A stretch of 43,657 bases of DNA from CAZFDE01 sp964517795 (GTDB taxonomy: Bacteria; Planctomycetota; Phycisphaerae; Sedimentisphaerales; Anaerobacaceae): assembly GCA_964517795.1 (NCBI GenBank), contig CAZFDE010000016.1, forward strand, positions 1 to 43,657. Direction: 5' to 3'. The notes under the pieces are model-generated. The model did no database searches and was not told the DNA's origin. It saw only the letters and a program-made list of their open reading frames with translations. Shown here in pieces: positions 9,229-18,210 of this stretch. The position numbers and the translations under genes were made by a program. The stretch's first letter is position 1. The number at the start of each line of letters is the position of its first letter.

Positions 9229-10026
9229 ATGGATAACTGTAACGATTTACCCCAATACGACGAATATCAATCCCCGGTTACCGGTCAATTCGCGTATTGT
9301 GCCGATTCCGATCGCGGCAAAGTGCGTTCGCAAAACGAAGATGCCTTTATCGTGGAACCGCAGGTCGGCCTGTTTGTCGTCTGCGATGGGATGGGCGGCC
9401 ATCGCGGTGGCGCAATGGCAGCACAGATCGTTGTCGAAGACTTGTCGGTAATGATCGAAAACCGTCTGCACGATATGAGATCAGATTCACCCGCGGCTAT
9501 CCGTTCCATGCTCGCCAAGACGATCATTAAGCAAAATCGCGATCTTTGCCTGGAACAAAACAGCGAATCGGGCTTTTCCGATATGGGCGCGACTGTGGTG
9601 GTTCTGCTGCTGCGTAGCGGCCGGGCGTATATCGCCAATCTCGGCGACAGCCGCATCTACCTGTTTCGAAACGGCAAATTGCGTCAGTTGACCAAGGACC
9701 ATTCCGTTGTGGCTGAATTGATCGACCAGGGGGCGATTGAACCTCACCAGGCCGAAGATCACGCCGCCCAGGGCCTGATCACCCGATACGTCGGGATGCC
9801 CGAAAAACCAAAACCGCATGTCCGGTCGATAGCGATTAAGGAAAATGACCGGTTTTTACTTTGCACCGATGGCTTAACGGATATGGTCGATGATTCGACA
9901 ATTGCGCAACTCCTTCTGGAAAATGAAAACACAAAATCAGCGTGTGCAAAACTACTGGAATCGGCCCTTAACGGCGGCGGCCACGACAATATCACTACTA
10001 TCATGGTCAGGCAGCTTTCACTATGA
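9229..10026 (+). CDS. PP2C-family Ser/Thr protein phosphatase
   Basis: 265 residues, the typical length of bacterial PrpC/Stp1 enzymes. The metal-dependent PPM motifs are all present: R33-x2-N-E-D38 at the start, D53-G-M-G-G57, the 'GATVVVLLL' and 'NLGDSRIYL' core strands, 'TKDHS' (156-159), D214-G in 'LCTDGLTDM', and G-H-D253-N near the end. It removes phosphate from Ser/Thr residues. The start lies 6 nt after the kinase stop, so the two form a two-gene operon and almost certainly a reversible signalling pair. Cytoplasmic, with no membrane segment. Confidence 0.95.
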   Translation: MDNCNDLPQYDEYQSPVTGQFAYCADSDRGKVRSQNEDAFIVEPQVGLFVVCDGMGGHRGGAMAAQIVVEDLSVMIENRLHDMRSDSPAAIRSMLAKTIIKQNRDLCLEQNSESGFSDMGATVVVLLLRSGRAYIANLGDSRIYLFRNGKLRQLTKDHSVVAELIDQGAIEPHQAEDHAAQGLITRYVGMPEKPKPHVRSIAIKENDRFLLCTDGLTDMVDDSTIAQLLLENENTKSACAKLLESALNGGGHDNITTIMVRQLSL

Positions 10027-10134
10027 TGAAGTGTACTGGCCGTAAGCAGTGTTTTACAACACCCTGTCTTGACATATAAGGCATGTGATAAGGTTATTAA
10101 AAGATCTGTACCCAACCAGACAGGCCCTTTTTTC

Positions 10135-10163
10135 TTGATTAAATCACACGCATCTTTCATAAT
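10135..10163 (+). promoter_or_regulatory. Promoter of the YhaM-like gene
   Basis: TTGATT (10135-10140), 17 nt spacer, CATAAT (10158-10163), followed by AAAGGAG about 10 nt before the ATG at 10194. A perfect TTGACA at about 10074 further upstream has no matching -10. Confidence 0.5.
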
Positions 10164-10193
10164 GGGCCAAAAAGTTCAAAAGGAGCCAAGATA

Positions 10194-11156
10194 ATGCCGC
10201 ATCAGTTTATTAACACCATTGAGCCGGGAAAAACCATTAACGATGTTTACTTGATCACCGAGCCCATTTTGCGCAGCACCACCAACGGCAGCCTGTATAT
10301 CGCGATGTACATCGGCGATCGCACCGGCCAACTCAACGGCCGCATGTGGCAGGCGACCGAACAGGCCTTTCAGATGATGCCCAAACCCGGTTTTGTCCGT
10401 ATCCAGGGCCGAAGTGAGCTCTATAAAGACAATCTTCAGATCGTCGTCAATAATTTCAGCGTCGTGCAAAGCAATCAGATCAAAATTGACGATTACCTCG
10501 CCCGGACCGACAAAGACGTCAACCGGCTATTCGACGAGATCAAGGTCATGCTTGGCAAAATCAAAAATACCGCTATTCGCGAGATCGTCCGGGCTTTTCT
10601 ATCCGATGAGCCGTTAATGGAAAATTTCTGCAAAGCCCCGGCCGCGGTCAAACTGCACCACAATTACCTCGGCGGTCTGATCGAACATACCCATAACATG
10701 CTCAACGTTGCAACCGCGATTTTGCCGCTGTACCCGGATGTCAATGCGGACCTGGTCCTGGCAGGCATTTTCATTCACGATATGGGAAAAACGGAGGAAC
10801 TGAGTTACGATATTGCCTTCAGCTATACCGATTCGGGCCAACTGATCGGCCATATTTCCAAGACCCTTTTGATGCTGAACGAAAAGGCCCGTGAATTAAA
10901 CCAACAGGGTAAAACCATCGGTCCTGAAATCACCGATGCCCTCGGGCATATTGTCCTGGCCCATCATGGTCAGTACGAATTCGGCTCACCGAAACTGCCG
11001 GCTATCCCCGAAGCGTTCATGGTCAACTACATCGACGATCTCGATGCCAAGATCAACCAGGTGACCAGCCTCATTCAAAACGAACCCGGTGACACCGACT
11101 GGACAAGCTGGCAAAAGTCACTGGAAACCCGCATTTATCGAAGAGCGATCGAATAG
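10194..11156 (+). CDS. yhaM: YhaM-type 3'-5' exonuclease (OB-fold plus HD domain)
   Basis: 320 residues, matching the YhaM/CBF1 family (about 310-320). Residues 1-95 form an OB-fold nucleic-acid-binding domain ('GKTINDVYLITEP', 'LYIAMYIGDRTGQLNGRMW'). Residues 150-300 form an HD phosphohydrolase domain with metal-ligand candidates H155/H156, H165 (IEHTH), H195-D196 (FIHDMGKTEEL) and later 'HHGQYEFGSPKLPAIPEA', which is highly characteristic of YhaM. Expected role: 3'-5' exoribonuclease/DNase in RNA turnover. Strong SD (AAAGGAG). Convergent with the peptidase gene at 11330; the 173 nt between contains a small hairpin GGCCG-GTT-CGGCC (11255-11267) without a clear T run. Confidence 0.88.
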   Translation: MPHQFINTIEPGKTINDVYLITEPILRSTTNGSLYIAMYIGDRTGQLNGRMWQATEQAFQMMPKPGFVRIQGRSELYKDNLQIVVNNFSVVQSNQIKIDDYLARTDKDVNRLFDEIKVMLGKIKNTAIREIVRAFLSDEPLMENFCKAPAAVKLHHNYLGGLIEHTHNMLNVATAILPLYPDVNADLVLAGIFIHDMGKTEELSYDIAFSYTDSGQLIGHISKTLLMLNEKARELNQQGKTIGPEITDALGHIVLAHHGQYEFGSPKLPAIPEAFMVNYIDDLDAKINQVTSLIQNEPGDTDWTSWQKSLETRIYRRAIE

Positions 11157-11329
11157 GACCTTGAGGAGTAAAAAATTACCGGCCGAGCCCCCCGGTATTG
11201 ATTCGACCGGTAAATGGCCAACATACATTGCATTAACTGCTGTGAAATACAATCGGCCGGTTCGGCCTGTAAGAAAAGATATTTTTCAGCTCGGTGACAG
11301 CTATGTGGCATGGAGCAGAAACTTTTCGG

Positions 11330-12190
11330 CTAAAAAACCGTTGGCGCTGTCTGGGAAGCTATTTTCGAAGCCGTCGGGCGGTATCGCTTCATGCTGATCC
11401 CGCTGTATCGCCATCGCTGCTGAAATTGCCCGATCGAGATTTCTTCCCGTCCGGTTACCGGGTCCGCCAGTACAACGGTATGTTTGCGAACCGCCAGGAT
11501 CGCCACACAATGATCTTTTAATAGCGATTCTTTCAGGATCACCAGTGTTATATCGTTTTGACGCAGGTCCGCCACCGAATCATACGATTCGTAGCGGCAC
11601 ACCAATCCGTCCATGATATATAGCCGCTGCAGCGTGTCGGCCAGACATTGCGGGATCGTCCCGGTCATTGGACAGCAGTATGACAGCGCCGCCAGCTCAC
11701 CTTCATGCCCGTTGAGGCCGAGTTTGTTCAACGCGGTTACCGCGGCCGCCGGCGCACAGGTAAAATTCGTCCCCTGGAAACAATCCCCGTTAGCATCGAT
11801 ATTTGTTTCGAGCTGCAAGAGATTGCCGCGTATCAGGCCGGGAACCAAAAACGGGCCGATGATGAACCAGCTCAGTACCAGAGCCATGATCAAAGCGACC
11901 GTCCATTTCTGGAACCGGTATTTGATCCGTGAATATGGAGCCATTAAACCGATCGTTGTCGCCAGCGCCAGCGTCACGAACCGAAACCGACCGAACATGA
12001 ACAAACTGAACGGGAAAACGAATTCCATCCGGTAATTAAATCGCGGAACCAGCAGCATGAAAATGAAAAATATGGACAGACCATACCCGATCAGCCACCG
12101 GTGGCCGCGCAGTTTCGAAAAATAGCTGCCGACCAGCAGGCCGCCCAGTATGACCAGAGTGATGCCCAGCAAATCCAGCCAGATTGTCAT
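11330..12190 (-). CDS. Membrane-anchored C39-like cysteine peptidase domain protein
   Basis: 286 residues from ATG 12190 (SD AGGCGGG just upstream; the TTG at 12217 is less likely). The N-terminal half has about five membrane helices. The C-terminal half carries a peptidase C39-like core: 'CFQGTNFTCAPAAAVTAL', where Gln (oxyanion) and the Cys before APAA match the Q-x5-C-(G/A)-P pattern, and later 'LKDHCVAI...VVLADP', giving the His and Asp of the triad. C39 domains cleave double-Gly leader peptides, usually as the N-terminus of an ABC exporter; here there is no ABC module and the order is membrane part first. No peptide substrate gene is seen nearby. It is a single-gene unit with its own strong promoter. 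Proteolytic activity is inferred. Confidence 0.75.
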   Translation of the reverse strand: MTIWLDLLGITLVILGGLLVGSYFSKLRGHRWLIGYGLSIFFIFMLLVPRFNYRMEFVFPFSLFMFGRFRFVTLALATTIGLMAPYSRIKYRFQKWTVALIMALVLSWFIIGPFLVPGLIRGNLLQLETNIDANGDCFQGTNFTCAPAAAVTALNKLGLNGHEGELAALSYCCPMTGTIPQCLADTLQRLYIMDGLVCRYESYDSVADLRQNDITLVILKESLLKDHCVAILAVRKHTVVLADPVTGREEISIGQFQQRWRYSGISMKRYRPTASKIASQTAPTVF

Positions 12191-12240
12191 ATCACCCGCC
12201 TTTGAAGGATAACCCAAATCGAGCTTTTCATCATATACCC

Positions 12241-12269
12241 ATTATAGCGGAAAAAGATTCGAATTTCAA
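12241..12269 (-). promoter_or_regulatory. Promoter of the C39-like gene
   Basis: On the minus strand TTGAAA (12269-12264), 17 nt spacer, perfect TATAAT (12246-12241). This is one of the best sigma70-type promoters in the window; leader about 45 nt to ATG 12190. Confidence 0.75.
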
Positions 12270-12321
12270 GCTTTAACCGCCTCCGTACATGAAAAAAACC
12301 GCTTCAGGGGCACTTTGACGA

Positions 12322-12349
12322 TTGCCGAACCCGCAAATTTTTTTATAAT
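12322..12349 (+). promoter_or_regulatory. Promoter of xseA, predicted leaderless
   Basis: TTGCCG (12322-12327), 16 nt spacer, perfect TATAAT (12344-12349). The xseA ATG (12358) lies only 8 nt beyond the -10 and there is no Shine-Dalgarno, so transcription would start at or next to the A of the start codon. Confidence 0.55.
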
Positions 12350-12357
12350 CAAAACCG

Positions 12358-13710
12358 ATGGCACAGCAGAAAACCAGAATTTATTCGGTCAGTCAGGTCA
12401 ACCACCTGATCAAGGCGGCCTTGGATCAGTCCCTGCCGGCCCAAATGGTCGTCAAGGGCGAGATCACCGATTTCAAGCTCCACCACAGCGGCCATGCGTA
12501 TTTCGCCCTCAAAGACGAAAAATCGGTCCTGCCGGTCGTGTTGTGGAAGTCAACCCTGGCGAAAGTAAAATTCGTTCCCGAGAATGGCATGGCGGTCCTG
12601 GCAACCGGCTACATCGACGTCTATCCGCCGCAGGGCCGCTACCAGTTCCATGTCGAAAAGCTCGTCCCCGAGGGCCAGGGTGCGCTGCAGATCGCCTTCG
12701 AGCAGATGGTCAAGCGGTTGCAGGCCGAGGGCCTGTTCGCCGACGAGCATAAAAAACCACTGCCGAAATACCCCATGCGGATCGGGATTGTTACCAGTCA
12801 ATCCGGTGCCGCCCTCGGTGATATTCAGACCAGTATCCACAACCGCTGGCCGTGTGCGAAATTGTTTCTTTATCCCGTCCCCGTCCAGGGCGAAGGGGCC
12901 GCCGAGAAGATCGCCGCCGCCATCACCGATATCAACCAGCGAAACGCCGGGCTCAAGCTCGATATCCTGATTGTCGGCCGCGGCGGCGGGTCGATGGAGG
13001 ACCTCTGGGCATTTAACGAAGAGCCCCTCGCCCGCGCGGTCTTCGCATCCGATTTACCGGTCATCAGCGCCGTCGGCCACGAGGTCGATACGACAATCTG
13101 TGATTTGGTAGCGGATGCCCGAGCTTCGACGCCGACCAAGGCGGGCGTGATTGCTGTGCCCGATATGCAAGAGGTACTCGCTCAACTGACGGTGATTGGC
13201 CGGCGGCTGGATAGCGAAATTCGAGGCCGCGTCAGATTGGCCGACCAGCAGCTCAAGACCATCCTCGCCGGCGCGATTTTCAAACGGCCGCAGACGATGG
13301 TATTGAATCGCCAGCAGCAGCTTGACGAAACAGCGCTTAGGCTTTCCGCGGCCTCAAAGGGCCTGTTCACACAGCTAAAGCAGCGACTGGACGATTTCGC
13401 CGTGCAACTGGCGTCGATTGAGCCGCATCGACTGCTCGGTCAAAAGCGGCTCGATCTAAGTACCCTTGCCAATCGCATGACCACGGGCGTTTATCGCGTC
13501 AAAGAGCAGCGTCAACTGCAATTGGCCTCGCTGACCGGCAAGCTCGCGGCCATGGACCCCAGGGCCGTGCTCAAACGCGGCTACAGCCTCACGACCAATC
13601 TGGCTACCGGCCGGCTGGTCAAGACCGTCGCCGATGTCAAAATCGGCGATACGATCCGTACCGAACTGGCCGACCGAAAAACCATTGAAAGCCAGGTGAA
13701 GAAGGTGTGA
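12358..13710 (+). CDS. xseA: Exodeoxyribonuclease VII large subunit
   Basis: 450 residues, normal family length. The N-terminal OB-fold (about 8-100) has 'YSVSQVNHLIKAAL' and 'VVKGEITDFKLHHSGHAYFALKD', diagnostic for XseA. The catalytic domain (about 125-330) shows 'IGIVTSQSGAALGDI', 'GRGGGSMEDLWAFNEE' and 'ISAVGHEVDTTICDLVAD'. The rest is the long helical region, ending with 'LKRGYSL'. With XseB it forms the nuclease that degrades single-stranded DNA from both ends in repair. xseB follows 139 nt downstream. The start is fixed by homology and by the tight promoter spacing. Confidence 0.97.
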   Translation: MAQQKTRIYSVSQVNHLIKAALDQSLPAQMVVKGEITDFKLHHSGHAYFALKDEKSVLPVVLWKSTLAKVKFVPENGMAVLATGYIDVYPPQGRYQFHVEKLVPEGQGALQIAFEQMVKRLQAEGLFADEHKKPLPKYPMRIGIVTSQSGAALGDIQTSIHNRWPCAKLFLYPVPVQGEGAAEKIAAAITDINQRNAGLKLDILIVGRGGGSMEDLWAFNEEPLARAVFASDLPVISAVGHEVDTTICDLVADARASTPTKAGVIAVPDMQEVLAQLTVIGRRLDSEIRGRVRLADQQLKTILAGAIFKRPQTMVLNRQQQLDETALRLSAASKGLFTQLKQRLDDFAVQLASIEPHRLLGQKRLDLSTLANRMTTGVYRVKEQRQLQLASLTGKLAAMDPRAVLKRGYSLTTNLATGRLVKTVADVKIGDTIRTELADRKTIESQVKKV

Positions 13711-13849
13711 AGGTTTGAAAAGTGCAAAAGGTGTGAAAGCACCAAAGTAATGAATTTTGCTGGAATTATTGCCGAATATGCACTAAAGTGGTTTTGAGTT
13801 TTTAGTTTTGGTTTTGACTTTACCGTTTTAACTTTTAAGTTCCTTTACT

Positions 13850-14077
13850 ATGGCGAAGAAAGAAAATAAGCAGGACGATCCGGGCAAGCTTTCGTTCGAG
13901 GAAGCGATCAAGGAGCTGACTGCGATCGTTGGCAAAATCGAGCAGGGCGACATCGCACTGGCCTCGAGTATCGACCAGTACGAACGCGGCATGAGCCTGA
14001 TCAAACATTGCCAGGGGATCCTCAAGCAGGCCGAGAAACGCATCGAGGACATCTCCAAAAAACAGGCCGACCAATAA
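13850..14077 (+). CDS. xseB: Exodeoxyribonuclease VII small subunit
   Basis: 75 residues. It has the XseB signature: 'LSFEEAIKELTAIVGKIEQGD', then 'LASSIDQYERGMSLIKHC' and the 'L-K-Q-A-E-K-R-I' helix. It is a small coiled-coil protein that decorates the XseA helices. The 139 nt between xseA and xseB is T-rich and contains two copies of AAGGTGTGAA (near 13700 and 13728); no Shine-Dalgarno is evident before this ATG. The tRNA-Leu gene begins 3 nt after the stop. Confidence 0.93.
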   Translation: MAKKENKQDDPGKLSFEEAIKELTAIVGKIEQGDIALASSIDQYERGMSLIKHCQGILKQAEKRIEDISKKQADQ

Positions 14078-14080
14078 TAC

Positions 14081-14164
14081 GCGAGCGTGGCGGAACTGGC
14101 AGACGCGCAAGGTTTAGGTCCTTGTGTCCAACCGGACGTGGAGGTTCGACTCCTCTCGCTCGCA
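14081..14164 (+). tRNA. tRNA-Leu (anticodon UAG)
   Basis: 84 nt, class II tRNA. Acceptor stem GCGAGCG pairs with CGCTCGC, discriminator A at 14164. Anticodon stem CAAGG/CCTTG with loop TTTAGGT gives anticodon TAG, reading CUA (and by wobble other CUN). A long variable arm (TGTCCAACCGGACG) and the T arm GGAGG-TTCGACT-CCTCT are present. CCA is not encoded. Confidence 0.96.
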
Positions 14165-14367
14165 TTCATTCGGCCCTCGTGGCTCGGGCTTCATGACTCG
14201 TTGGTTGAATTCACTTCGTTCATAACCATTTTTAGGTAGGGTAAACCGTCATGTCCACACGACTTTGCCGCCGTGATTCGTTTTTTTATTATTCCTGCGA
14301 CCTGTCCTTTGTCGCCTTAGCATAGAAGGAAGCCAGAAATCCAGATCACTGTCATTAACCAGCGTCT

Positions 14368-16347
14368 TTACAATCCTTGCATCTCTAAAAGCCCAAGCCA
14401 GTCAAGCGCTTCAATTTCGGGGCCGGTTTTGACGGTATAATAGTTCAGGTACTGTTTGAATTCGACGTTTTGAGGGTCGTATTTGCAGATCCTGTTATGA
14501 TCATTGGCCATCCTGACCAGCGCATCTTTCTGCTCTTGCGTCTTTTTCGCACTGTAATTGACGATTCGCTGATCCGGCCTGCTAACGAAGATATTCTTTT
14601 GTACCGTGTTATTCTTAGACTCACGATTGAATTGCATGAATGGATTTTTAATATTGTAAACAAAATTATGCTCAACTAATACCCCCGCGCCGCCACAGTC
14701 CCATCGAAATGCATTGTTAAGCGGGTGTGGAGAAAATTCACATTCGGAAATATCATGAATCAAATTGCCCCTGCAAACGGTTCCATCCTGTCTGCCCAGA
14801 AAATAAAATGCGCCACCGTCATTCAGCAACTCCAAAACATGATAAACATGGTTGTATTCGATGATATTGCCTTGGCATGGCGATATTTTGGTTGACCACA
14901 GCCAGCCGCTGGAGACAGCGGAGTAAGGAAGGTCCCTGATGAGATTGTGGGCGACCACATTATTGCCGGACAGCCCCATCCAGATTCCAACAGCGCCGAA
15001 ATAGACCTGGCCGCATTTTTCAATGAGATTGTTTGTTATTCTGTTTCCTGCCGAGGCTTGCTGAGGTGACTTTTTCCACCAGAACTGCCCGTCAATCAAA
15101 CGATTGTTCTCGTTTTCGCCGACCATCATGCCATTACCGGCGATATCGAAAATATGACAGGAATTGATTGAATTGTTATAACACTGCCGGCCAAAGGAGA
15201 TCCCCGCCTGAGAAATTTTTGAAAGCCTGATCTTCTCAAGGCTGCAGTTCTTACAGCCCGTCAATTCGATACTTGCCGGTATCCTTTTCCATACCTGGGC
15301 ATTGGCGGTTTCTTCGTCTTCGACAGGAATCTCATCGATCTTTTGGGAGACATAAAAGTTTGCCTGTGCCTCCAGAAAATGATTTTCTTCTGGCATCCAG
15401 TTGGAGAACTGAAATTCAATATCCTTGAAATGCAGGTTCCGTACATACACATCTTTTTCGGGGTCGCCTCGGACGATCAGAAAATGGTCAACATAGGGCG
15501 CGAAGAAATCCGGCTTGCGGCCCTGATCCTTTGGCGCCAGGTAATAGATCACCTTGCCGGCATCCCGGTCAATAGACCACCGGCCCGGCTGGGCCACACC
15601 GTGGACGTTTTCCACCGCGTAGGGCTGATGGGGGAACCGGCCCAGCTTGAACCACCATTTATCAAATGCCGCAGCGTATTGTGCGGTAATCACTCGTTCC
15701 TGAGTATCCACCGAAGCGATCGGTGTTCGTGAGATCGACCAGTCATGAATAAAAAGCAGCTCGGCGTGACTGTAATCGTAATCTGGATTGAGGTCGCCCT
15801 GGTAATACTGAATCTTATGGGTGTTGTCGATGGCCTTTTCCTTGCGAAAGTAACCCTCTTGCGGCAGTCGGGTCAGTTCGACAAGGTTGCCATCCTTGTA
15901 AAGTTGGCGGAAATTCCACCGGCCGGCTTTCACGTCAGGGATATCGGTATAAAAAGCATTGCGATCTTTGTCCAGTTTCCATCCGGTAATCTTTTTTGAT
16001 CCGTCGATAACAACCTTCTCGCCCGGAAAGCCGCGGTAGGTAATGCTGAACCGTTCGGTCCCGCTGTCAGCCGGGGTAAATTCGATCGGTCGGGCAATGA
16101 CGTATCGGCCCTTGCGGATATAGACCGTCTTGTCGGCGTCCAGGCCGGCGGCGATGACTTGCCGCAGGGCATCCCGGGCCCTGGTGATTGTTTTGAACGG
16201 TTTTTCGTAACTTCCGGGGTTGGCGTCATTACCTTCGGGCGATACGAAAAAATCGCCCGGAATTTGCGGTTTGTGCGAATCAGCGAGCAACGGACACAGC
16301 AAGCCGGCTAAAACGATCAGGATCAATACGCATGTTCTGTTTTTCAT
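14368..16347 (-). CDS. Secreted right-handed beta-helix protein, GH141-like
   Basis: 659 residues from ATG 16347; this ATG overlaps the stop of the preceding gene (ATGA, 16344-16347). Signal peptide MKNRTCVLILIVLAGLLCPLLA. The N-terminal module starts 'DFFVSPEGNDANPGS' and continues with 'PFKTITRARDALR', 'VYIRKGRYVIARPIEFTPADSG' and 'KKITGW', the layout of GH141 enzymes and related planctomycete beta-helix proteins. After about residue 350 come parallel beta-helix coils rich in N and G ('NRITNNLIEKCGQVYFGAVG', 'NIIEYNHVYHV'). GH141 contains alpha-L-fucosidases and a xylanase; membership is my judgement from the motifs. Last gene of the sulfatase/sugar operon; paralogous in layout to the gene just upstream. 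A glycoside hydrolase or lyase on an exported or external glycan. Confidence 0.72.
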   Translation of the reverse strand: MKNRTCVLILIVLAGLLCPLLADSHKPQIPGDFFVSPEGNDANPGSYEKPFKTITRARDALRQVIAAGLDADKTVYIRKGRYVIARPIEFTPADSGTERFSITYRGFPGEKVVIDGSKKITGWKLDKDRNAFYTDIPDVKAGRWNFRQLYKDGNLVELTRLPQEGYFRKEKAIDNTHKIQYYQGDLNPDYDYSHAELLFIHDWSISRTPIASVDTQERVITAQYAAAFDKWWFKLGRFPHQPYAVENVHGVAQPGRWSIDRDAGKVIYYLAPKDQGRKPDFFAPYVDHFLIVRGDPEKDVYVRNLHFKDIEFQFSNWMPEENHFLEAQANFYVSQKIDEIPVEDEETANAQVWKRIPASIELTGCKNCSLEKIRLSKISQAGISFGRQCYNNSINSCHIFDIAGNGMMVGENENNRLIDGQFWWKKSPQQASAGNRITNNLIEKCGQVYFGAVGIWMGLSGNNVVAHNLIRDLPYSAVSSGWLWSTKISPCQGNIIEYNHVYHVLELLNDGGAFYFLGRQDGTVCRGNLIHDISECEFSPHPLNNAFRWDCGGAGVLVEHNFVYNIKNPFMQFNRESKNNTVQKNIFVSRPDQRIVNYSAKKTQEQKDALVRMANDHNRICKYDPQNVEFKQYLNYYTVKTGPEIEALDWLGLLEMQGL

Positions 16348-18173
16348 TTGTTCTTCATTTCCTTTTTTTCGATCAGGTGTTTGTAGGATGCGGTTAGGCC
16401 GGCGCGGGCAGCAAGGTGCCATGGGAACGCCGGATCGTCGATACGGGTATCGAAATAATTATTGTTCCAGGTCATACCTTCTTCGGCGTTTTTACTGCCG
16501 CCGATGGCGGGATTTCGATTGAAACGTACCGGCCGCGGCTCGGCGTCGAAAACAACATTGTCGCAGACTGTATAACCGCTGCTGCCGGCGTCGAAGAAGA
16601 AGGCGTTATTGGCCCAAGCGTGCAGCGTTGGCGAGGCGAATTGCCACTTGCCGATCCCGTAAATCAGGTTGCCGCAGATACGTGTGCCGGGCTGATGGCC
16701 GAGCGTATAGATTCCGCCGGCATCGGAGAGACGCCGAATCACGTTAAAGATGCGGTTGTATTCGACGATGCAGTTTTTCATGCAGGTCGGGACTGAACTC
16801 CATTTGTAGCCGACGTGGATGGCGACATACGGCAGATTGTATATGAGGTTGTGCCGGATCCGCGTGCCGTCGGTGAATGCAGTGAAGATACCGACGCCGT
16901 CGTAATAGACGCTGCCGCAACGGGTAATGATGTTGTTCTCGACGGTATTATTAATCGGCACCTGCGCAGGCGTGTCCCAGTCGGCGTCAAGTTTGGCCAG
17001 CGGCTCGGTTCGGTGGCCGACGGAGATGCCAGTGATACCGATATCGTCGATCCGACAGCCGACGATGCGGTTTTCGCAGCAGCCGGCGCCAAGCCCGACG
17101 GCCGTTGCGCCGATACCGAAAATCTCGCAATCGATCAGTCCACAATTCCGGGTGTATTGCCACTCGATCGCGGCGGGCGGGACCATCGCGGGCATTTTCG
17201 GTTCGGCGTGCGGCTTGTAGCCGTAATAGCCGGCCTGGATGCCCAAAAATCCGATTCGAGGCAGCGGCCACGCGGTGTAGGCCAGCCGCAGATTTTTAAA
17301 GTGCAGGTTGACAACAGGCGTTGTTTTGTTGGCGTCGATGACAATCAGTTGTTCCAATAACGGCACGACGAAGCGGCTGTCGTTGGGATTTTCATTGGCA
17401 TCGGCCTTGTAGATCAGGATGCCGCTTTCGGTATCGATGTGCCATTCGCCGGGTGTATCGACAAAGGTTTTGTCGTGTTCGAGCCATGCGAATTTGCCCT
17501 TGGTCGCGCTGGTCCAGGGGTGTTGTTCTCTGCCGTGGGCGGTTTCGGTCGCCAAAACACCACCGGCAAGGCCCGCCACGCGACTGCGGCTGGTCGTCCA
17601 GTTCTGGATGATGATCAGTTCACTGGCCGGGTCACCTTTGTAATCGGCCGGCAGGGTTTCCTTAAATTCGAACTGCTTCCAGTCATCGCTGATCGATTTG
17701 AGTTGGATGCATTTGTCGTTGGGCCAGCGGCTTCGAATTTGTCTTTGGCCGTTTTTGAACAGCGATCGAAACGCGGCCTGGCCGGCTTTGACGCGCGGAA
17801 CCTCGGCCTGCCAGAGGTCGTCACCGAGCGGCTTAAAGCCGGTGATCTCGAACCCGCCATGGATCAGCGGTTTTTTACCATGGGCGCGATAAGTGACGCT
17901 GTGCGTGTGGGTGCCGCTGTCAGCCGGGCCGAAGGTCAGTGGCGCGTACAGACGGTATTCACCCGGCAGGATATTGACCGTGACATTTTCTTCAAGACCC
18001 TGTGCGATCAGATCGTGGACGGCTTTTTGCGATCGCTCGATCGTTTGAAACGGCTCGGCGAGCGTTCCGGCGAAATCGTCGCTACCGTTTTTGGCATCGA
18101 CAAAAAACACGGCCGCCGAGGCGAGGTTAACGGTGACAAGCAATAAAATAAAAACCAGTGTAATTCGACGCAT
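16344..18173 (-). CDS. Secreted right-handed beta-helix protein, GH141-like paralog
   Basis: 609 residues. Signal peptide MRRITLVFILLLVTVNLASA. Same plan as its downstream neighbour: 'FFVDAKNGSDDFAG', 'PFQTIERSQKAVHDL', 'VNILPGEYRLYAPLTFGPADSG', 'YRAHGKKPLIHGG', then 'RIGFLGIQAGYYGYKPH' and beta-helix coils ('NRIVGCRIDDIGITG', 'NTVENNIITRCGSVYYDGVG', 'NCIVEYNRIFNV'). It differs enough from the neighbour to suggest another linkage specificity. It lies 37 nt after the sulfatase gene and overlaps the next gene by 4 nt. It should act in the periplasm or outside on the same sulfated glycan. A lyase or a non-enzymatic glycan-binding role cannot be excluded. Confidence 0.72.
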   Translation of the reverse strand: MRRITLVFILLLVTVNLASAAVFFVDAKNGSDDFAGTLAEPFQTIERSQKAVHDLIAQGLEENVTVNILPGEYRLYAPLTFGPADSGTHTHSVTYRAHGKKPLIHGGFEITGFKPLGDDLWQAEVPRVKAGQAAFRSLFKNGQRQIRSRWPNDKCIQLKSISDDWKQFEFKETLPADYKGDPASELIIIQNWTTSRSRVAGLAGGVLATETAHGREQHPWTSATKGKFAWLEHDKTFVDTPGEWHIDTESGILIYKADANENPNDSRFVVPLLEQLIVIDANKTTPVVNLHFKNLRLAYTAWPLPRIGFLGIQAGYYGYKPHAEPKMPAMVPPAAIEWQYTRNCGLIDCEIFGIGATAVGLGAGCCENRIVGCRIDDIGITGISVGHRTEPLAKLDADWDTPAQVPINNTVENNIITRCGSVYYDGVGIFTAFTDGTRIRHNLIYNLPYVAIHVGYKWSSVPTCMKNCIVEYNRIFNVIRRLSDAGGIYTLGHQPGTRICGNLIYGIGKWQFASPTLHAWANNAFFFDAGSSGYTVCDNVVFDAEPRPVRFNRNPAIGGSKNAEEGMTWNNNYFDTRIDDPAFPWHLAARAGLTASYKHLIEKKEMKNK

Positions 18174-18210
18174 TGTGAAATTCCTTTCCTGAGTAAAGAC
18201 GGTGATATTT

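Noticed and set aside
11165..11267. Terminator between the convergent YhaM and C39 genes
   Set aside because: Inverted repeats (TTACCGG/CCGGTAA and GGCCG/CGGCC) exist but neither is followed by a convincing T run on either strand.
16348..16422. Upstream extension of the beta-helix gene
   Set aside because: The extension overlaps the previous gene and would bury the signal peptide; ATG 16347 forms a normal ATGA junction.
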